Shown piece by piece: positions 50,677 to 60,507 of a DNA stretch of 64,000 nt (position 1 is the first letter of the stretch; each line of letters starts with the position of its first letter). The notes beneath the pieces are model-generated. The model was not told where the DNA came from. It saw only the letters and a program-made list of their open reading frames with translations, and searched no databases. A program made the position numbers and the translations under genes. The DNA is from Lachnospiraceae bacterium (GTDB lineage: Bacteria > Bacillota > Clostridia > Lachnospirales > Lachnospiraceae): contig CAJTDD010000022.1 of NCBI GenBank assembly GCA_910574885.1, positions 1-64,000 on the forward strand, given 5' to 3'.

Positions 50677-52935
50677 ATGCTTGATTTAGCAACATTTTTG
50701 CAGAAAGAATTAAATAAGGAAGTAAAAGATGCAGGCGACCAGGAGATTTATTATGCCCTGCTTGCATACACAAAGGAGAGATTAAAGGAAACTCGGCAGA
50801 TTACCGGAGATAAGAAGGTATATTATATTTCAGCAGAATTTTTGATTGGTAAATTGTTATCCAACAATCTCATCAATCTTGGAATTTATGATGAGGTCGC
50901 AGAATTATTGGAGAAGAATGGGAAGAAGCTGGCTGCAATCGAGGAGATTGAGCCGGAGCCGTCTTTGGGAAACGGGGGCTTGGGCAGGCTTGCTGCGTGC
51001 TTTTTGGATTCCATTGCGTCACTTGGACTTTGTGGGGACGGAATCGGTTTGAACTATCACATGGGATTGTTCCGTCAGGTATTTGAGGCCCATAAGCAGA
51101 AAGAAGTGCCGAATCCGTGGATTGAGGAGAAATCATGGCTTGAAGATACGGGAATCCGTTTTCAGGTGCCGTTTAAGGATTTTACGCTGACGTCGAAGCT
51201 GTATGATATTGACGTGGCAGGATATGAGAATGGAAAGAACAAGCTCCATCTGTTCGATGTGGAAGGCGTGGACGAGAGTATTATCTGGAACGGTATTTCC
51301 TTTGATAAGCAGGATATCGGAAGGAATCTGACTCTTTTCCTGTATCCGGACGACAGCGACCGGGCAGGGAACCTGCTTCGTGTTTATCAGCAGTATTTTA
51401 TGGTCTCCAACGGCGCGCAGCTCATCTTGAAGGAGTGTGAGGAGAAGGGGTATGACCTTAGGAAGCTTCATGAGCATGTGGCAATCCAGATCAACGACAC
51501 CCATCCTTCCATGGTCATTCCAGAGCTGATCCGGCTCCTGGTGCAGAAGAATGTAGATTTCAATGAGGCGATTGAAATCGTACAGAAGACCTGTGCGTAT
51601 ACCAACCATACAATCCTTGCGGAGGCGTTGGAGAAGTGGCCTTTGGATTATCTGGAACAGGTGGCGCCTCAGATAGTGCCGATCATCAAGGATCTGGATA
51701 TGCGTATGAAGGGCAGGTATCAGGACCCGAGAGTTGCCATTATTGATGAGCAGAACCGAGTGCATATGGCCCATATGGACATCCATTTCGGATACAGTGT
51801 CAACGGAGTGGCGGCGCTGCACACGGAGATTCTGAAAAACTCCGAGCTGAAGCCGTTCTACGACATTTACCCGGAGAAATTCAACAACAAGACCAACGGA
51901 ATCACGTTCCGCAGATGGCTTCTGCACTGCAATAAGGAGCTGGTGAAGTGGCTTGATGAGAATGTGGAAGGAGATTTCCGGAAGGATGCAGATAAGCTTG
52001 ATACGTTGATGAAGCGGATCGATGATGAAGCTGTATTAGAGAAGCTCTTGGAGGTCAAGCATACGAAGAAGGTACAGCTTGCAGAGTATCTGAAAGAGAC
52101 ACAAGGATTAGAGCTGAATCCGGATTCTGTGTTTGATATTCAGGTGAAGCGTCTGCACGAGTACAAGCGCCAGCAGATGAATGCGCTGTATGTGATTTAT
52201 AAATATCTGGAAATCAAGGCAGGGAAGAAGCCTAAGACGCCGATTACCATGATTTTCGGGGCAAAGGCGGCGCCGGCATATGCCATTGCCAAGGATATCA
52301 TCCATCTGATTCTGTGTTTGCAGGAATTGACTGCGAATGACCCGGAAGTTGCGCCCTATCTGAAGGTCATAATGGTGGAGAATTATAATGTGACTACGGC
52401 GGAGCATCTGATTCCGGCGTGTGACATCTCGGAGCAGATTTCTCTGGCTTCTAAGGAAGCGTCCGGAACCGGGAACATGAAGTTTATGCTGAACGGCGCT
52501 GTGACGCTGGGAACGGAGGATGGCGCCAATGTAGAAATCCATGAGCTGGTGGGGGATGAGAATATCTATATCTTCGGTGAGTCCAGCGAGAAGGTCATTG
52601 AGCATTATGCGAAGAGCAGTTACCGGGCAGTGGATTATTATATCGAGGATGAGCAGATCCGCGCTCTTGTGAACTTTATTATCAGCCCGGAGATGATGAA
52701 GATAGGTGATCCTTATCATCTGCTGCAGATTCATGCGGAGTTGATTTATAAGGATTGGTTCATGACACTTCTGGATTTGAAGGATTACATTGCCGTGAAA
52801 GAGCGGGCTTATGAGGAGTATGAGGACCGAAAGGCATGGAGCAGGAAGATGCTGGTCAATATTGCCAAGGCTGGGTATTTCTCATCTGACAGGACGATTG
52901 AGGACTACAATAAGGATATTTGGCATTTGAAATAA
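50677..52935 (+). CDS. glgP: Glycogen/starch phosphorylase
   Basis: 752-aa GT35 enzyme releasing glucose 1-phosphate from alpha-1,4-glucans with PLP. Motifs: [18 protein letters not shown] near 52, [23 protein letters not shown] near 95, [14 protein letters not shown] near 275, and the PLP segment [28 protein letters not shown] near 605. It is slightly shorter than the mammalian/E. coli enzymes (~800 aa), as in other clostridia. ATG 50677 is 6 bases after GGAGG; an in-frame ATG at 50659 is possible. Monocistronic, away from other glg genes. Confidence 0.94.
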   Translation: MLDLATFLQKELNKEVKDAGDQEIYYALLAYTKERLKETRQITGDKKVYYISAEFLIGKLLSNNLINLGIYDEVAELLEKNGKKLAAIEEIEPEPSLGNGGLGRLAACFLDSIASLGLCGDGIGLNYHMGLFRQVFEAHKQKEVPNPWIEEKSWLEDTGIRFQVPFKDFTLTSKLYDIDVAGYENGKNKLHLFDVEGVDESIIWNGISFDKQDIGRNLTLFLYPDDSDRAGNLLRVYQQYFMVSNGAQLILKECEEKGYDLRKLHEHVAIQINDTHPSMVIPELIRLLVQKNVDFNEAIEIVQKTCAYTNHTILAEALEKWPLDYLEQVAPQIVPIIKDLDMRMKGRYQDPRVAIIDEQNRVHMAHMDIHFGYSVNGVAALHTEILKNSELKPFYDIYPEKFNNKTNGITFRRWLLHCNKELVKWLDENVEGDFRKDADKLDTLMKRIDDEAVLEKLLEVKHTKKVQLAEYLKETQGLELNPDSVFDIQVKRLHEYKRQQMNALYVIYKYLEIKAGKKPKTPITMIFGAKAAPAYAIAKDIIHLILCLQELTANDPEVAPYLKVIMVENYNVTTAEHLIPACDISEQISLASKEASGTGNMKFMLNGAVTLGTEDGANVEIHELVGDENIYIFGESSEKVIEHYAKSSYRAVDYYIEDEQIRALVNFIISPEMMKIGDPYHLLQIHAELIYKDWFMTLLDLKDYIAVKERAYEEYEDRKAWSRKMLVNIAKAGYFSSDRTIEDYNKDIWHLK

Positions 52936-52956
52936 GCAGAAAAATGTGAAGGCAGG

Positions 52957-53003
52957 ACTGCCGGGGAATGGTGAAGAGCATCATTTCCCGGCAGTTTTTT
53001 TCG
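52957..53003 (+). terminator. Terminator after glgP
   Basis: ACTGCCGGGGAATG pairs with CATTTCCCGGCAGT with one G-T style mismatch, followed by TTTTTT. Confidence 0.85.
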
Positions 53004-53080
53004 TTGATTCATGGTATGCAGGGAGTAGAACCTGCATAAGCTGACTATAACAGCAGATACGGAATGTGGGGCATGGGTGG

Positions 53081-54466
53081 ATGAAAAAGCATAGGGCAGT
53101 GCTGCTTTTATGTATATCTCTCGCCGCCGGCGGGATATGGACGGCAGGGGAGGAAATGGTTCCGTCCTTTTATAGGGACAGTGTAATGGCAATGCGTATA
53201 AGGAATCAGGCGGGGGAAGATGCGGATTCCGATCAGGCAGTGAAAAGCGGGGAGGATGTGGATTCGGGAAGGGAAGATGCAGGAGAAGGCCGGGATGATA
53301 CCGGGACGGTCGGGAATGATGAAGGTGTCAGTGAAGAAAAAGATTATATCAAGTGGGTGGAATTCGACGTGACCTGTGAAGCCATGAAGCGGGCTTACCA
53401 GTATGACTTGGATACTTATGGAGAAGACGTACATTTGAACTGGGTGGAGCTGCTTGCAGTTCTGGGGGCAAAGTACGGCGGAGATTTCTCGAGATATGAA
53501 GAAGGGGATCTGGAGGAGATTGTAAAGGTTCTTGTCTCGGGAGAAAAAACGCTACAGGAATTGACAGCGGATATGAAGTATTACCAATATTATCGGGAGG
53601 CGTATGGGGCAGTGTTGGACGGCATGGTCGGGGCCTATGAGGTGGAAAGTTTGGATAAAGAGAAGAAATCAGAATCGAAATGGAAGAAAGTGTATGGTCT
53701 AAAAGCATTTCACCCAATCGCAAAAACATTTCCTTACTCGGATTATGATGATTTCGGTGTGTCAAGGACTTACGGATACCGGCGGAACCATCTGGGACAT
53801 GATATGATGGGGCAGGTGGGGACTCCGGTCATTGCCGTGGAATCCGGTTACGTGGCGGAGCTTGGCTGGAACCAGTACGGGGGATGGCGCGTGGGAATCA
53901 ACAGTTTTGATGGAAAACGATACTATTACTATGCACATCTGCGGCAAGACCGTCCTTATGCCCAGGGGCTTGAGAAAGGAGCGGTGGTGCAGGCGGGGGA
54001 TGTAATCGGTTATATAGGGAGAACCGGTTACAGTAAAGAAGAGAATGTAAATAATATCGATGAATACCATCTGCATTTCGGGCTTCAGTTAATTTTTGAT
54101 GAGTCCCAGAGGGATGGGAACAATGAAATCTGGGTAAGCTGCTATGAACTGGTAAGGTTTCTATACCAGCATCAGTCGGAAGTAGAGCGTGACGATGGGA
54201 CAAAGGAGTGGACGCGGGTAGGACAGATGAAAGACCCGGAGGCTGTCCGTTATCAGAAGGAGCATAGAGAGGATGACGGAAAGGATGGGGAAAATAATAA
54301 CAGGGATAAGGCTTGCCTTATCCCTGAAACATATTCTCCACGTAATTCTGCATCTCCCTGCGGCTCTTTATCTGGCGGGAACCGTCCACGATCCGCTGTT
54401 GTTCGTCCGGAGAAAGGGAAGCGAACCGGGTCAGGACATCCGTGTGCTGCGCCAGAGACATGGTAA
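53081..54466 (+). CDS. M23 family metallopeptidase
   Basis: 461-aa exported protein: N-terminal signal/anchor (HRAVLLLCISLAAGGIWTA, residues 4-22), an acidic low-complexity stretch (about 45-85), a helical region, then an M23/LytM-type zinc peptidase domain with GHDMMGQVGTPVIAVESGYVAELG near 240, YYYYAHL near 290 and HLHFGLQ near 335. It likely cuts peptidoglycan peptides. The first zinc motif HxxxD is present (HLGHD) and HxH is intact. The last ~50 residues read through a terminator and run antisense to the next gene, so the natural end may be nearer 54290 (see findings). The start could also be GTG 53066. Confidence 0.82.
   Translation: MKKHRAVLLLCISLAAGGIWTAGEEMVPSFYRDSVMAMRIRNQAGEDADSDQAVKSGEDVDSGREDAGEGRDDTGTVGNDEGVSEEKDYIKWVEFDVTCEAMKRAYQYDLDTYGEDVHLNWVELLAVLGAKYGGDFSRYEEGDLEEIVKVLVSGEKTLQELTADMKYYQYYREAYGAVLDGMVGAYEVESLDKEKKSESKWKKVYGLKAFHPIAKTFPYSDYDDFGVSRTYGYRRNHLGHDMMGQVGTPVIAVESGYVAELGWNQYGGWRVGINSFDGKRYYYYAHLRQDRPYAQGLEKGAVVQAGDVIGYIGRTGYSKEENVNNIDEYHLHFGLQLIFDESQRDGNNEIWVSCYELVRFLYQHQSEVERDDGTKEWTRVGQMKDPEAVRYQKEHREDDGKDGENNNRDKACLIPETYSPRNSASPCGSLSGGNRPRSAVVRPEKGKRTGSGHPCAAPETW
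54302..54325. terminator. Bidirectional terminator hairpin
   Basis: AGGGATAAGGC-TT-GCCTTATCCCT is a perfect 11-bp-arm inverted repeat. It lies between the M23 peptidase gene and the convergent small gene, but inside the M23 reading frame. Confidence 0.75.
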
Positions 54467-54497
54467 ATCCGATTGGAAATTCGTCTTGAAAAGTCAT
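54318..54497 (-). CDS. Small conserved-looking protein of unknown function
   Basis: 59-aa protein beginning MTFQDEFPIGFTMSLAQHTDVLTRFASL, with a helical C-terminal SPDEQQRIVDGSRQIKSRREMQNYVENMF. It has the look of a small soluble helical protein with a normal amino-acid mix, and GGGGTGAT precedes the start on the minus strand. It lies 51 bases downstream of the XRE gene on the same strand, so both may share a transcript. No function can be assigned. Its antisense overlap with the M23 tail argues that the M23 extension is the abnormal partner. Confidence 0.6.
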   Translation of the reverse strand: MTFQDEFPIGFTMSLAQHTDVLTRFASLSPDEQQRIVDGSRQIKSRREMQNYVENMFQG

Positions 54498-54547
54498 GGT
54501 ATCACCCCGTTTTTTAGTATGCACAGGAATGCAGGAAATATACCTAA

Positions 54548-54880
54548 TCATTCGTAAGTTTCAGAATAGCTGTCTATTACAGAATGGATGACAGAACGGC
54601 GTTTCGGCGAAAGATTCTGATACTTTTCGATTAACTTCACTTCATCCTGGTTCAGGGATAATCTGACGGTTGGTTCAATCTTGTGAGGGAGATCCGTGTA
54701 ACCAACGATATAGTCGATCGAGGTTTCAAAAAAATCTGCAATGTTTTTGAGTGTTTCGATATCCGGGGATGTGATATCGTTTTCATACTTATAGACAGAC
54801 TGCTGGCTGATGTGCAAGATATCAGCCAGTTTTTGCTGACTTAATCCTTTTTGGATTCGCAGTAATTTCAGGTTCTTCAT
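54548..54880 (-). CDS. XRE-family transcriptional regulator
   Basis: 110-aa regulator: N-terminal Cro/C1-type helix-turn-helix (LKLLRIQKGLSQQKLADILHISQQSVYKYENDITSPDIETLKNIADFFETSIDYIVG, residues 4-60) and a short helical C-terminus (LNQDEVKLIEKYQNLSPKRRSVIHSVIDSY) likely used for dimerisation. Divergently transcribed from the sortase gene across about 130 bases that contain a 20-bp palindrome in the sortase promoter, its likely operator. AAAGGG precedes the start at 54880. Confidence 0.88.
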   Translation of the reverse strand: MKNLKLLRIQKGLSQQKLADILHISQQSVYKYENDITSPDIETLKNIADFFETSIDYIVGYTDLPHKIEPTVRLSLNQDEVKLIEKYQNLSPKRRSVIHSVIDSYSETYE

Positions 54881-54945
54881 GAGATCACGCCCTTTCATGG
54901 ATATTTTAACAATAGTTTATGCAGAAAAATAAATCTTTAAAGGAG

Positions 54946-54974
54946 TTGACAATTAAACTTTATAAGATTATAAT
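54946..54974 (+). promoter_or_regulatory. Strong promoter of the sortase-LCP unit
   Basis: Perfect TTGACA (54946-54951) and perfect TATAAT (54969-54974) with a 17-base spacer. Confidence 0.85.
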
Positions 54975-54980
54975 CTTATA
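54961..54980. promoter_or_regulatory. 20-bp perfect palindrome over the -10 box, candidate operator
   Basis: TATAAGATTATAATCTTATA reads identically on both strands and covers the -10 box of the sortase promoter. A dimeric repressor bound here would block transcription; the divergent XRE protein is the obvious candidate. Confidence 0.65.
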
Positions 54981-55013
54981 GTACGAATGAATGAATGAGT
55001 GAGGAGAATGGTT

Positions 55014-55745
55014 GTGGAAAAATACGTAAAGATAGGGGTCGTGGCGGCGGTTATAGCGGCAGTTGCCATTGTGGGAGTTATTTTTTTTGCGGGAAATTCA
55101 AAGGAAGAGGAGAAGGCAGAGGTCCAAGAGCTGAATCTTGACGCGGATGAGAAGAAAAAGGTTGACATTCCGATCGATTTTGAAGAATTGTGGGCAGTCA
55201 ACAGTGATGTCTATGCCTATATTGAGATACCGGGAACGAAGGTTTCCTATCCAATCCTCCAGAGTGTGGATGGCAGTGTTGATTATCTCAACACAACCTT
55301 GGAGAAGACGGAAGGGCTGCCGGGCTCCATTTATACGGAGAACGTGAACAGCCGGGATTTCCATGAGAACAATACCATCATATATGGGCATGACATGAAT
55401 GACGGCTCCATGTTCGGCAGCCTCCATGACTATGATGACGAGACCTTTTTCCGGGAAAATTCAGAGATTTTGATTTATCTGCCGGATGAGGCAATCAAAT
55501 ATCACGTCTATGCGGCGGTGGTTTTTGACGACCGTTATATCCCTAAGAGCTACAATTTTGACACTTTGGAGGATAGGACCCGGTTTATTGAAGATATTAA
55601 GAATTTCGGGCAGCAGCCGGCGTATTTTAACGAGGAATTTGCACCGACGGACAGAGATTCGATGATTACGCTGTCTACCTGTATCAGCGACCAGCCGTCG
55701 AACCGGTGGCTGATTATAGGAGTGCGGGATGATGAAGAGCCGTAG
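55014..55745 (+). CDS. srtB: Class B sortase
   Basis: 243-aa membrane-anchored transpeptidase, GTG start 7 bases after GAGGAG (ATG 55008 is an alternative but too close to the RBS). One N-terminal membrane segment (about 6-26) is followed by the sortase barrel: GTKVSYPILQ near 75, TIIYGHDMNDGSMFG with the catalytic His near 126, TLSTC with the catalytic Cys near 223 and NRWLIIGVR with the Arg near 231. Class B enzymes attach a surface protein, or build a heme/pilus system, at NPxTx or (S/P)PxTG motifs. A protein with a SPKTG motif is encoded two genes downstream. Overlaps the LCP gene by 17 bases. Confidence 0.93.
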   Translation: MEKYVKIGVVAAVIAAVAIVGVIFFAGNSKEEEKAEVQELNLDADEKKKVDIPIDFEELWAVNSDVYAYIEIPGTKVSYPILQSVDGSVDYLNTTLEKTEGLPGSIYTENVNSRDFHENNTIIYGHDMNDGSMFGSLHDYDDETFFRENSEILIYLPDEAIKYHVYAAVVFDDRYIPKSYNFDTLEDRTRFIEDIKNFGQQPAYFNEEFAPTDRDSMITLSTCISDQPSNRWLIIGVRDDEEP

Positions 55746-56733
55746 GAAAATATTCATAGGTATTCTGGTGATTGCCGGGGCGGCTGTGATTGCCGGGGGC
55801 ATCCTGTATGTTCTGTGGCGGTCTTCGGCCTTGCTGAAACGGGACAAGGCGGTGGAAGGCACGGCGCAGCCGGTTCAATATGAGGGGAAGCATTATGTAT
55901 ATAACGAGGATTTGATCAATATCCTTTGCCTTGGGATCGACCATGACAATGCCTTGAGTCAGGATGTGTTGCCGGGAGACCGGGGGCAGTCCGACGCGAT
56001 TTTCCTTGTCAGCCTGAATACGAAGACCCAGGAGATGAAGATTTTAAATATCCCCCGGGATTTGATGATGCCGGTGGATATCTATGATTCGGACGGTGAT
56101 TTTTTCAACACCAAGACCATGCAGATTACGCTGCAGTATGCCTATGGGATGGATGGAGACGATAGCTGCCAAAAGACGGCGGAAAGTGTGTCTGCTCTTC
56201 TTTTGGGCATTCCGATACATAGGTATTGCGCGGTTAATTTCAACGCGGTTCCGGCGCTCAACGACGCTGTGGGAGGAGTCACGGTGCAGATGGATCCGGA
56301 GCATGTGGATGCAGAACTTAGGAAACTAGACCCTATGTTCACGCCGGGGAATACGGTCCATCTGACGGGAGGGTATAGTTTCGTTTACCTCCATGTGCGG
56401 GATATCCACGCCTTTGCGAGCTGTGAGGAACGGGCGGAACGGCAGAAACAATATATCAAAGGGTATATTGGGGCTGTGAAAGAAAAGATGAAGACGGAAC
56501 CGAAGCTGTTGTCTGAGATGTACACGATTCTGAATGAGAATATGACAACGGATATCGGGAAAATAGAATTGCCGTCGTTTTACTTTTATATAGATAAGAT
56601 GGATTTTGAGGATGCAATCGTATCGATTGAGGGAGAGCGCATCCTGGGAGAGTCCCATGAAGAGTTCTATGCGGATGAAGATGCGCTGGAACGGCTGACG
56701 CTAGAAATGTTCTACACAGAAAGGGACGAATGA
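55729..56733 (+). CDS. LytR-CpsA-Psr (LCP) family glycopolymer transferase
   Basis: 334-aa type II membrane protein: one membrane segment (about 8-29) and an extracellular LCP domain with ILCLGIDHDN near 64, GQSDAIFLVSLNTKTQEMKILNIPRDLMM near 86-114 and HRYCAVNFNAVPALNDAVGGVTVQM near 162. LCP proteins transfer undecaprenyl-linked glycopolymers to peptidoglycan. It overlaps the sortase gene by 17 bases, with GGAG upstream of ATG 55729, so sortase and LCP are translationally linked. Confidence 0.92.
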   Translation: MMKSRRKIFIGILVIAGAAVIAGGILYVLWRSSALLKRDKAVEGTAQPVQYEGKHYVYNEDLINILCLGIDHDNALSQDVLPGDRGQSDAIFLVSLNTKTQEMKILNIPRDLMMPVDIYDSDGDFFNTKTMQITLQYAYGMDGDDSCQKTAESVSALLLGIPIHRYCAVNFNAVPALNDAVGGVTVQMDPEHVDAELRKLDPMFTPGNTVHLTGGYSFVYLHVRDIHAFASCEERAERQKQYIKGYIGAVKEKMKTEPKLLSEMYTILNENMTTDIGKIELPSFYFYIDKMDFEDAIVSIEGERILGESHEEFYADEDALERLTLEMFYTERDE

Positions 56734-56795
56734 GATGGGTATTAAGACCTTTAAGGGGCTTAATATAGAATAACAAAAGAAAGGAGGGATATCCG

Positions 56796-57413
56796 ATGGT
56801 TAAATTGGGTAAAAAGATGGTTTCCCTTGCACTTGTTCTGGGATTAACTTTTAGTATGGGGATGGTAAGTTTTGCATCTTCAGATGGCGTCGATGACGGT
56901 ACTATTTACAGTTCAAATACAGGAGCCATAGATTCCGAGGGAAAACCTGTAGTTGGTATTGGCACAGGCAGCGCGTCTACAGGCACAGTGACAACGGATG
57001 GCATCGTATCTTCAACGTCTACCGAAGTTAAACTCAGCAGATATAATCCGAGTGCATACCCTATAGCAGATGCTAAGATTCGCACAACGGCTGGATTGAG
57101 ACGGATTCTGGGAAATCAGTACAGAGAAGGAATGACTCTGGAACTGCTGTATGTTACGGAAGTAACGCCGGTAAGAAAGGTAACAAAAGACAATCCTCTT
57201 GCTGTTGCTTTTAATGTACCAAGGGTTGCCGCAGGTGATACGATTTTCGTACTTCATTGCTATGATAATGAAAATTGGGAAGTAATTACTCCGAATAAGG
57301 TTGATACAGAGTACGTATCAGCAACTTTCACGAGCTTATCACCAGTTGCGTTTGTAAAGGGTACGACACCTTCCGGACAGAGTCCTGACAAGTCACCAAA
57401 GACAGGGATGTAA
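56796..57413 (+). CDS. Secreted protein ending at a SPKTG sorting motif
   Basis: 205-aa exported protein: signal peptide (MVKLGKKMVSLALVLGLTFSMG..., cleavage likely after SFAS near residue 28), a Ser/Thr/Gly-rich linker, a beta-rich domain (about 85-185, ending ENWEVITPNKVDTEYVSATFTSLSPVAFV) and a short linker SGQSPDKSPKTGM that ends the protein. SPKTG matches the (S/P)PxTG motif used by clostridial class B sortase, and srtB is two genes upstream. The hydrophobic helix and basic tail that normally follow a sorting motif are absent. RBS AGGAGGG. No domain family is recognised for the core. Confidence 0.75.
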   Translation: MVKLGKKMVSLALVLGLTFSMGMVSFASSDGVDDGTIYSSNTGAIDSEGKPVVGIGTGSASTGTVTTDGIVSSTSTEVKLSRYNPSAYPIADAKIRTTAGLRRILGNQYREGMTLELLYVTEVTPVRKVTKDNPLAVAFNVPRVAAGDTIFVLHCYDNENWEVITPNKVDTEYVSATFTSLSPVAFVKGTTPSGQSPDKSPKTGM

Positions 57414-57434
57414 GAAAAGGATGTTCTGAGGAAG

Positions 57435-57478
57435 AAATCTTCCATGGCGCGTTTACGCGTGCTATGGAAGATTTTTTT
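57435..57478 (+). terminator. Terminator of the sortase-LCP-SPKTG unit
   Basis: AAATCTTCCAT and ATGGAAGATTT pair around an inner CGCG-TTTA-CGCG, followed by TTTTTTT. Confidence 0.85.
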
Positions 57479-57511
57479 GTCTTGAAACACGCAATTTGAC
57501 GAATTAAAGTC

Positions 57512-57540
57512 TTGAAACCTGTACTAAAATAGGATATTAT
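57512..57540 (+). promoter_or_regulatory. Promoter of leuB-ilvD-ilvB
   Basis: TTGAAA (57512-57517) and TATTAT (57535-57540) with a 17-base spacer. Confidence 0.6.
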
Positions 57541-57620
57541 AGATGATAAAGTTTGCGGCGGCTGGCGCAGGCCGATTGATGTAGGAATGCCAGCGCGCCA
57601 TTGCAGGAAGGATGAGGACT

Positions 57621-58706
57621 ATGAATCTGAATATCGGAGTAATTAAGGGAGACGGGATTGGACCGGAGATCGTGGCGGAGGCAATGAAGGTACTGGATCA
57701 GGTGGCAAAGATCTATGGACATACCTGTGATTATACCCAGCTTTTGATGGGCGGGGCTTCCATTGACGTACACGGCGTCCCCCTGACAGATGAGACGGTC
57801 GCTGCTGCAAAAAGCTGTGACGCTGTATTGATGGGTTCCATCGGAGGGGATGCGAAGACATCGCCATGGTATCAGTTGGAGCCGTCGAAGAGGCCGGAGG
57901 CAGGTCTGCTTCGTATCCGCAAGGAGCTGAATCTTTTTGCAAATCTAAGGCCGGCAATTCTTTATGATGAGCTGAAGGGCGCATGCCCGTTGAAAGAGGA
58001 GATTACCGAGGGCGGTTTCGACATGATGATTATGCGGGAACTGACGGGAGGCCTGTATTTCGGCGAACGGAAGACCGTGGAGGAACACGGGGTCATGACG
58101 GCATACGACTCTCTTACATATAATGAGAATGAGATACGCAGAATTGCGAAGCGGGGATTTGATATTGCTATGAAGCGCAGGAAGAAAGTGACCAGCGTGG
58201 ATAAGGCGAATGTGTTAGATTCTTCCAGGCTTTGGAGAAAGGTCGTGGAGGAAGTGGCCGCAGAGTATCCGGAAGTGACGTTGGAACATATGCTTGTGGA
58301 TAATTGTGCTATGCAGTTAGTGAAGAATCCGAAACAGTTCGACGTGATTCTGACGGAGAACATGTTTGGGGATATCCTGTCTGACGAGGCGAGCATGGTG
58401 ACAGGTTCCATCGGGATGCTGGCAAGCGCCAGTCTGAATGAGACGAAGTTCGGTCTTTACGAGCCGAGCGGCGGCTCTGCGCCGGATATTGCTGGCAAGG
58501 GCATTGCGAACCCGATTGCTACGATTCTGTCTGCGGCGATGATGCTGCGGTTCAGCTTTGATTTGGACAAAGAGGCGGATGCGGTAGAACGTGCCGTCGC
58601 TAAAGTCCTTGCGGAAGGATACCGGACGATTGACATCATGTCGGAAGGAAAGAAGCAGGTTGGCACAGAGAAGATGGGCGATTTGATTGCCGGATCTATC
58701 CGGTAG
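57621..58706 (+). CDS. leuB: 3-isopropylmalate dehydrogenase
   Basis: 361-aa NAD-dependent oxidative decarboxylase of leucine synthesis. Motifs: [13 protein letters not shown] near 5, LMGSIGGD near 74, [16 protein letters not shown] near 97, the substrate loop [11 protein letters not shown] near 142 and the [33 protein letters not shown] segment near 230. ATG 57621 is chosen over ATG 57612, which is directly adjacent to the RBS AGGAAGG. First gene of the run leuB-ilvD-ilvB; leuA, leuC and leuD are not in the window. Confidence 0.95.
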   Translation: MNLNIGVIKGDGIGPEIVAEAMKVLDQVAKIYGHTCDYTQLLMGGASIDVHGVPLTDETVAAAKSCDAVLMGSIGGDAKTSPWYQLEPSKRPEAGLLRIRKELNLFANLRPAILYDELKGACPLKEEITEGGFDMMIMRELTGGLYFGERKTVEEHGVMTAYDSLTYNENEIRRIAKRGFDIAMKRRKKVTSVDKANVLDSSRLWRKVVEEVAAEYPEVTLEHMLVDNCAMQLVKNPKQFDVILTENMFGDILSDEASMVTGSIGMLASASLNETKFGLYEPSGGSAPDIAGKGIANPIATILSAAMMLRFSFDLDKEADAVERAVAKVLAEGYRTIDIMSEGKKQVGTEKMGDLIAGSIR

Positions 58707-58729
58707 AGAAGAGGTTTAGGAGGAAAACA

Positions 58730-60403
58730 ATGAGAAGTGATACAGTTACAAAAGGAAAACAACAGGCTCCCCACAGATCTTTATTTAACGCGTTAGGGCT
58801 TACGCCGGAGGAGATGGAGCGTCCATTGGTGGGGATCGTCAGCTCTTATAATGAAATCGTCCCAGGGCATATGAACCTGGATAAGATTGTGAATGCGGTA
58901 AAACAGGGAGTCGCCATGGCGGGCGGTACGCCTATCGTGTTCCCGGCAATTGCAGTGTGCGACGGAATCGCCATGGGACACCTTGGCATGAAATATTCAC
59001 TGGTGACGAGAGACTTGATTGCAGACTCTACGGAAGCGATGGCGATTGCACACCAATTCGACGCACTGGTCATGGTGCCGAACTGTGACAAGAATGTGCC
59101 GGGGCTTCTGATGGCGGCGGCGAGGATTAATGTGCCGACCATATTTGTCAGCGGCGGGCCGATGCTTGCAGGGCATGTGAAGGGCAAGAAGACCAGCCTT
59201 TCCAGTATGTTCGAGGCGGTAGGCGCCAATGCGGCGGGTATGATTACCGATGAAGACTTGTGCGAGTTCGAGAACAAGACCTGTCCGACTTGCGGTTCCT
59301 GTTCCGGTATGTATACGGCAAACAGTATGAATTGCCTGACCGAAGTCCTGGGCATGGGGCTTGGGGGAAATGGGACCATTCCAGCAGTCTATTCTGCAAG
59401 AATCCGGCTTGCGAAACAGGCGGGCATGAAGGTTATGGAATTATTAGAGAAGGATATCCGTCCAAGGGACATCATGACGGAGAATGCGATACTCAACGCT
59501 CTGACGGTAGACATGGCGCTTGGATGTTCTACCAACAGTATGCTGCATCTCCCGGCGATTGCCCATGAAATCGGCATGGATTTTGAGATTGATTTTGCAA
59601 ACGGCATCAGCGAGAAGACGCCGAATCTCTGTCACTTAGCGCCGGCAGGTCCCACCTATATGGAAGACCTTGACGAGGCGGGCGGTGTCTATGCGGTGAT
59701 GGCAGAATTGAATAAGAAGGGGCTGCTCCATACGGATTGTATGACTGTTACAGGCAAGACCGTTGGGGAAAATATTGCACATGCGGTAAATAAGGATACG
59801 GATGTCATCCGCCCAATCGACAATCCTTACACGCCTACCGGCGGGCTTGCGGTGTTAAAGGGCAACCTTGCGCCGGACGGAAGCGTGGTAAAGCGTTCTG
59901 CCGTGGTGGAAGAAATGCTCGTCCATGAAGGCCCTGCCAGGGTGTTCGACTGTGAGGAGGATGCAATCGACGCAATTAAGGGCGGTAAGATTGTGGCAGG
60001 AGATGTTGTTGTCATCCGTTATGAAGGACCGAAAGGAGGCCCTGGCATGAGGGAGATGCTGAACCCGACTTCTGCGATTGCAGGGATGGGACTTGGCTCC
60101 AGCGTGGCCCTGATTACGGACGGAAGATTCAGCGGCGCTTCCAGAGGAGCTTCCATCGGCCATGTATCCCCGGAGGCGGCAGTCGGCGGTCCGATTGCGC
60201 TGGTGGAAGAGGGGGATATCATCAAGATTGACATTCCAAACCTGAAACTGGAGCTTGACGTGCCAGAGGAAGAATTGACGAAGAGAAGGGAAGCATGGCA
60301 GCCGAGAGAACCTAAGGTGACGACAGGGTATCTGGCGAGATATGCGGCAATGGTGACTTCCGGAAACAGGGGGGCGATTCTTGAGATTCCAGGGCAGAAG
60401 TAA
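58730..60403 (+). CDS. ilvD: Dihydroxy-acid dehydratase
   Basis: 557-aa iron-sulfur dehydratase of valine, isoleucine and CoA precursor synthesis. The cluster ligands lie in [10 protein letters not shown] near 116 and [17 protein letters not shown] near 187; the active-site region [16 protein letters not shown] is near 264, and [27 protein letters not shown] near 463. AGGAGG precedes the ATG, 23 bases after leuB. Full length for the family. Confidence 0.96.
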   Translation: MRSDTVTKGKQQAPHRSLFNALGLTPEEMERPLVGIVSSYNEIVPGHMNLDKIVNAVKQGVAMAGGTPIVFPAIAVCDGIAMGHLGMKYSLVTRDLIADSTEAMAIAHQFDALVMVPNCDKNVPGLLMAAARINVPTIFVSGGPMLAGHVKGKKTSLSSMFEAVGANAAGMITDEDLCEFENKTCPTCGSCSGMYTANSMNCLTEVLGMGLGGNGTIPAVYSARIRLAKQAGMKVMELLEKDIRPRDIMTENAILNALTVDMALGCSTNSMLHLPAIAHEIGMDFEIDFANGISEKTPNLCHLAPAGPTYMEDLDEAGGVYAVMAELNKKGLLHTDCMTVTGKTVGENIAHAVNKDTDVIRPIDNPYTPTGGLAVLKGNLAPDGSVVKRSAVVEEMLVHEGPARVFDCEEDAIDAIKGGKIVAGDVVVIRYEGPKGGPGMREMLNPTSAIAGMGLGSSVALITDGRFSGASRGASIGHVSPEAAVGGPIALVEEGDIIKIDIPNLKLELDVPEEELTKRREAWQPREPKVTTGYLARYAAMVTSGNRGAILEIPGQK

Positions 60404-60507
60404 GTCCGGAAGGAAAGCCGAGCGGATTGCAGAACCGGAAGATGGCAGGCTTGCCGTGATAATTTTCAGAATACAACATATATAATATAGAAGGAGAACG
60501 ACAGAAT

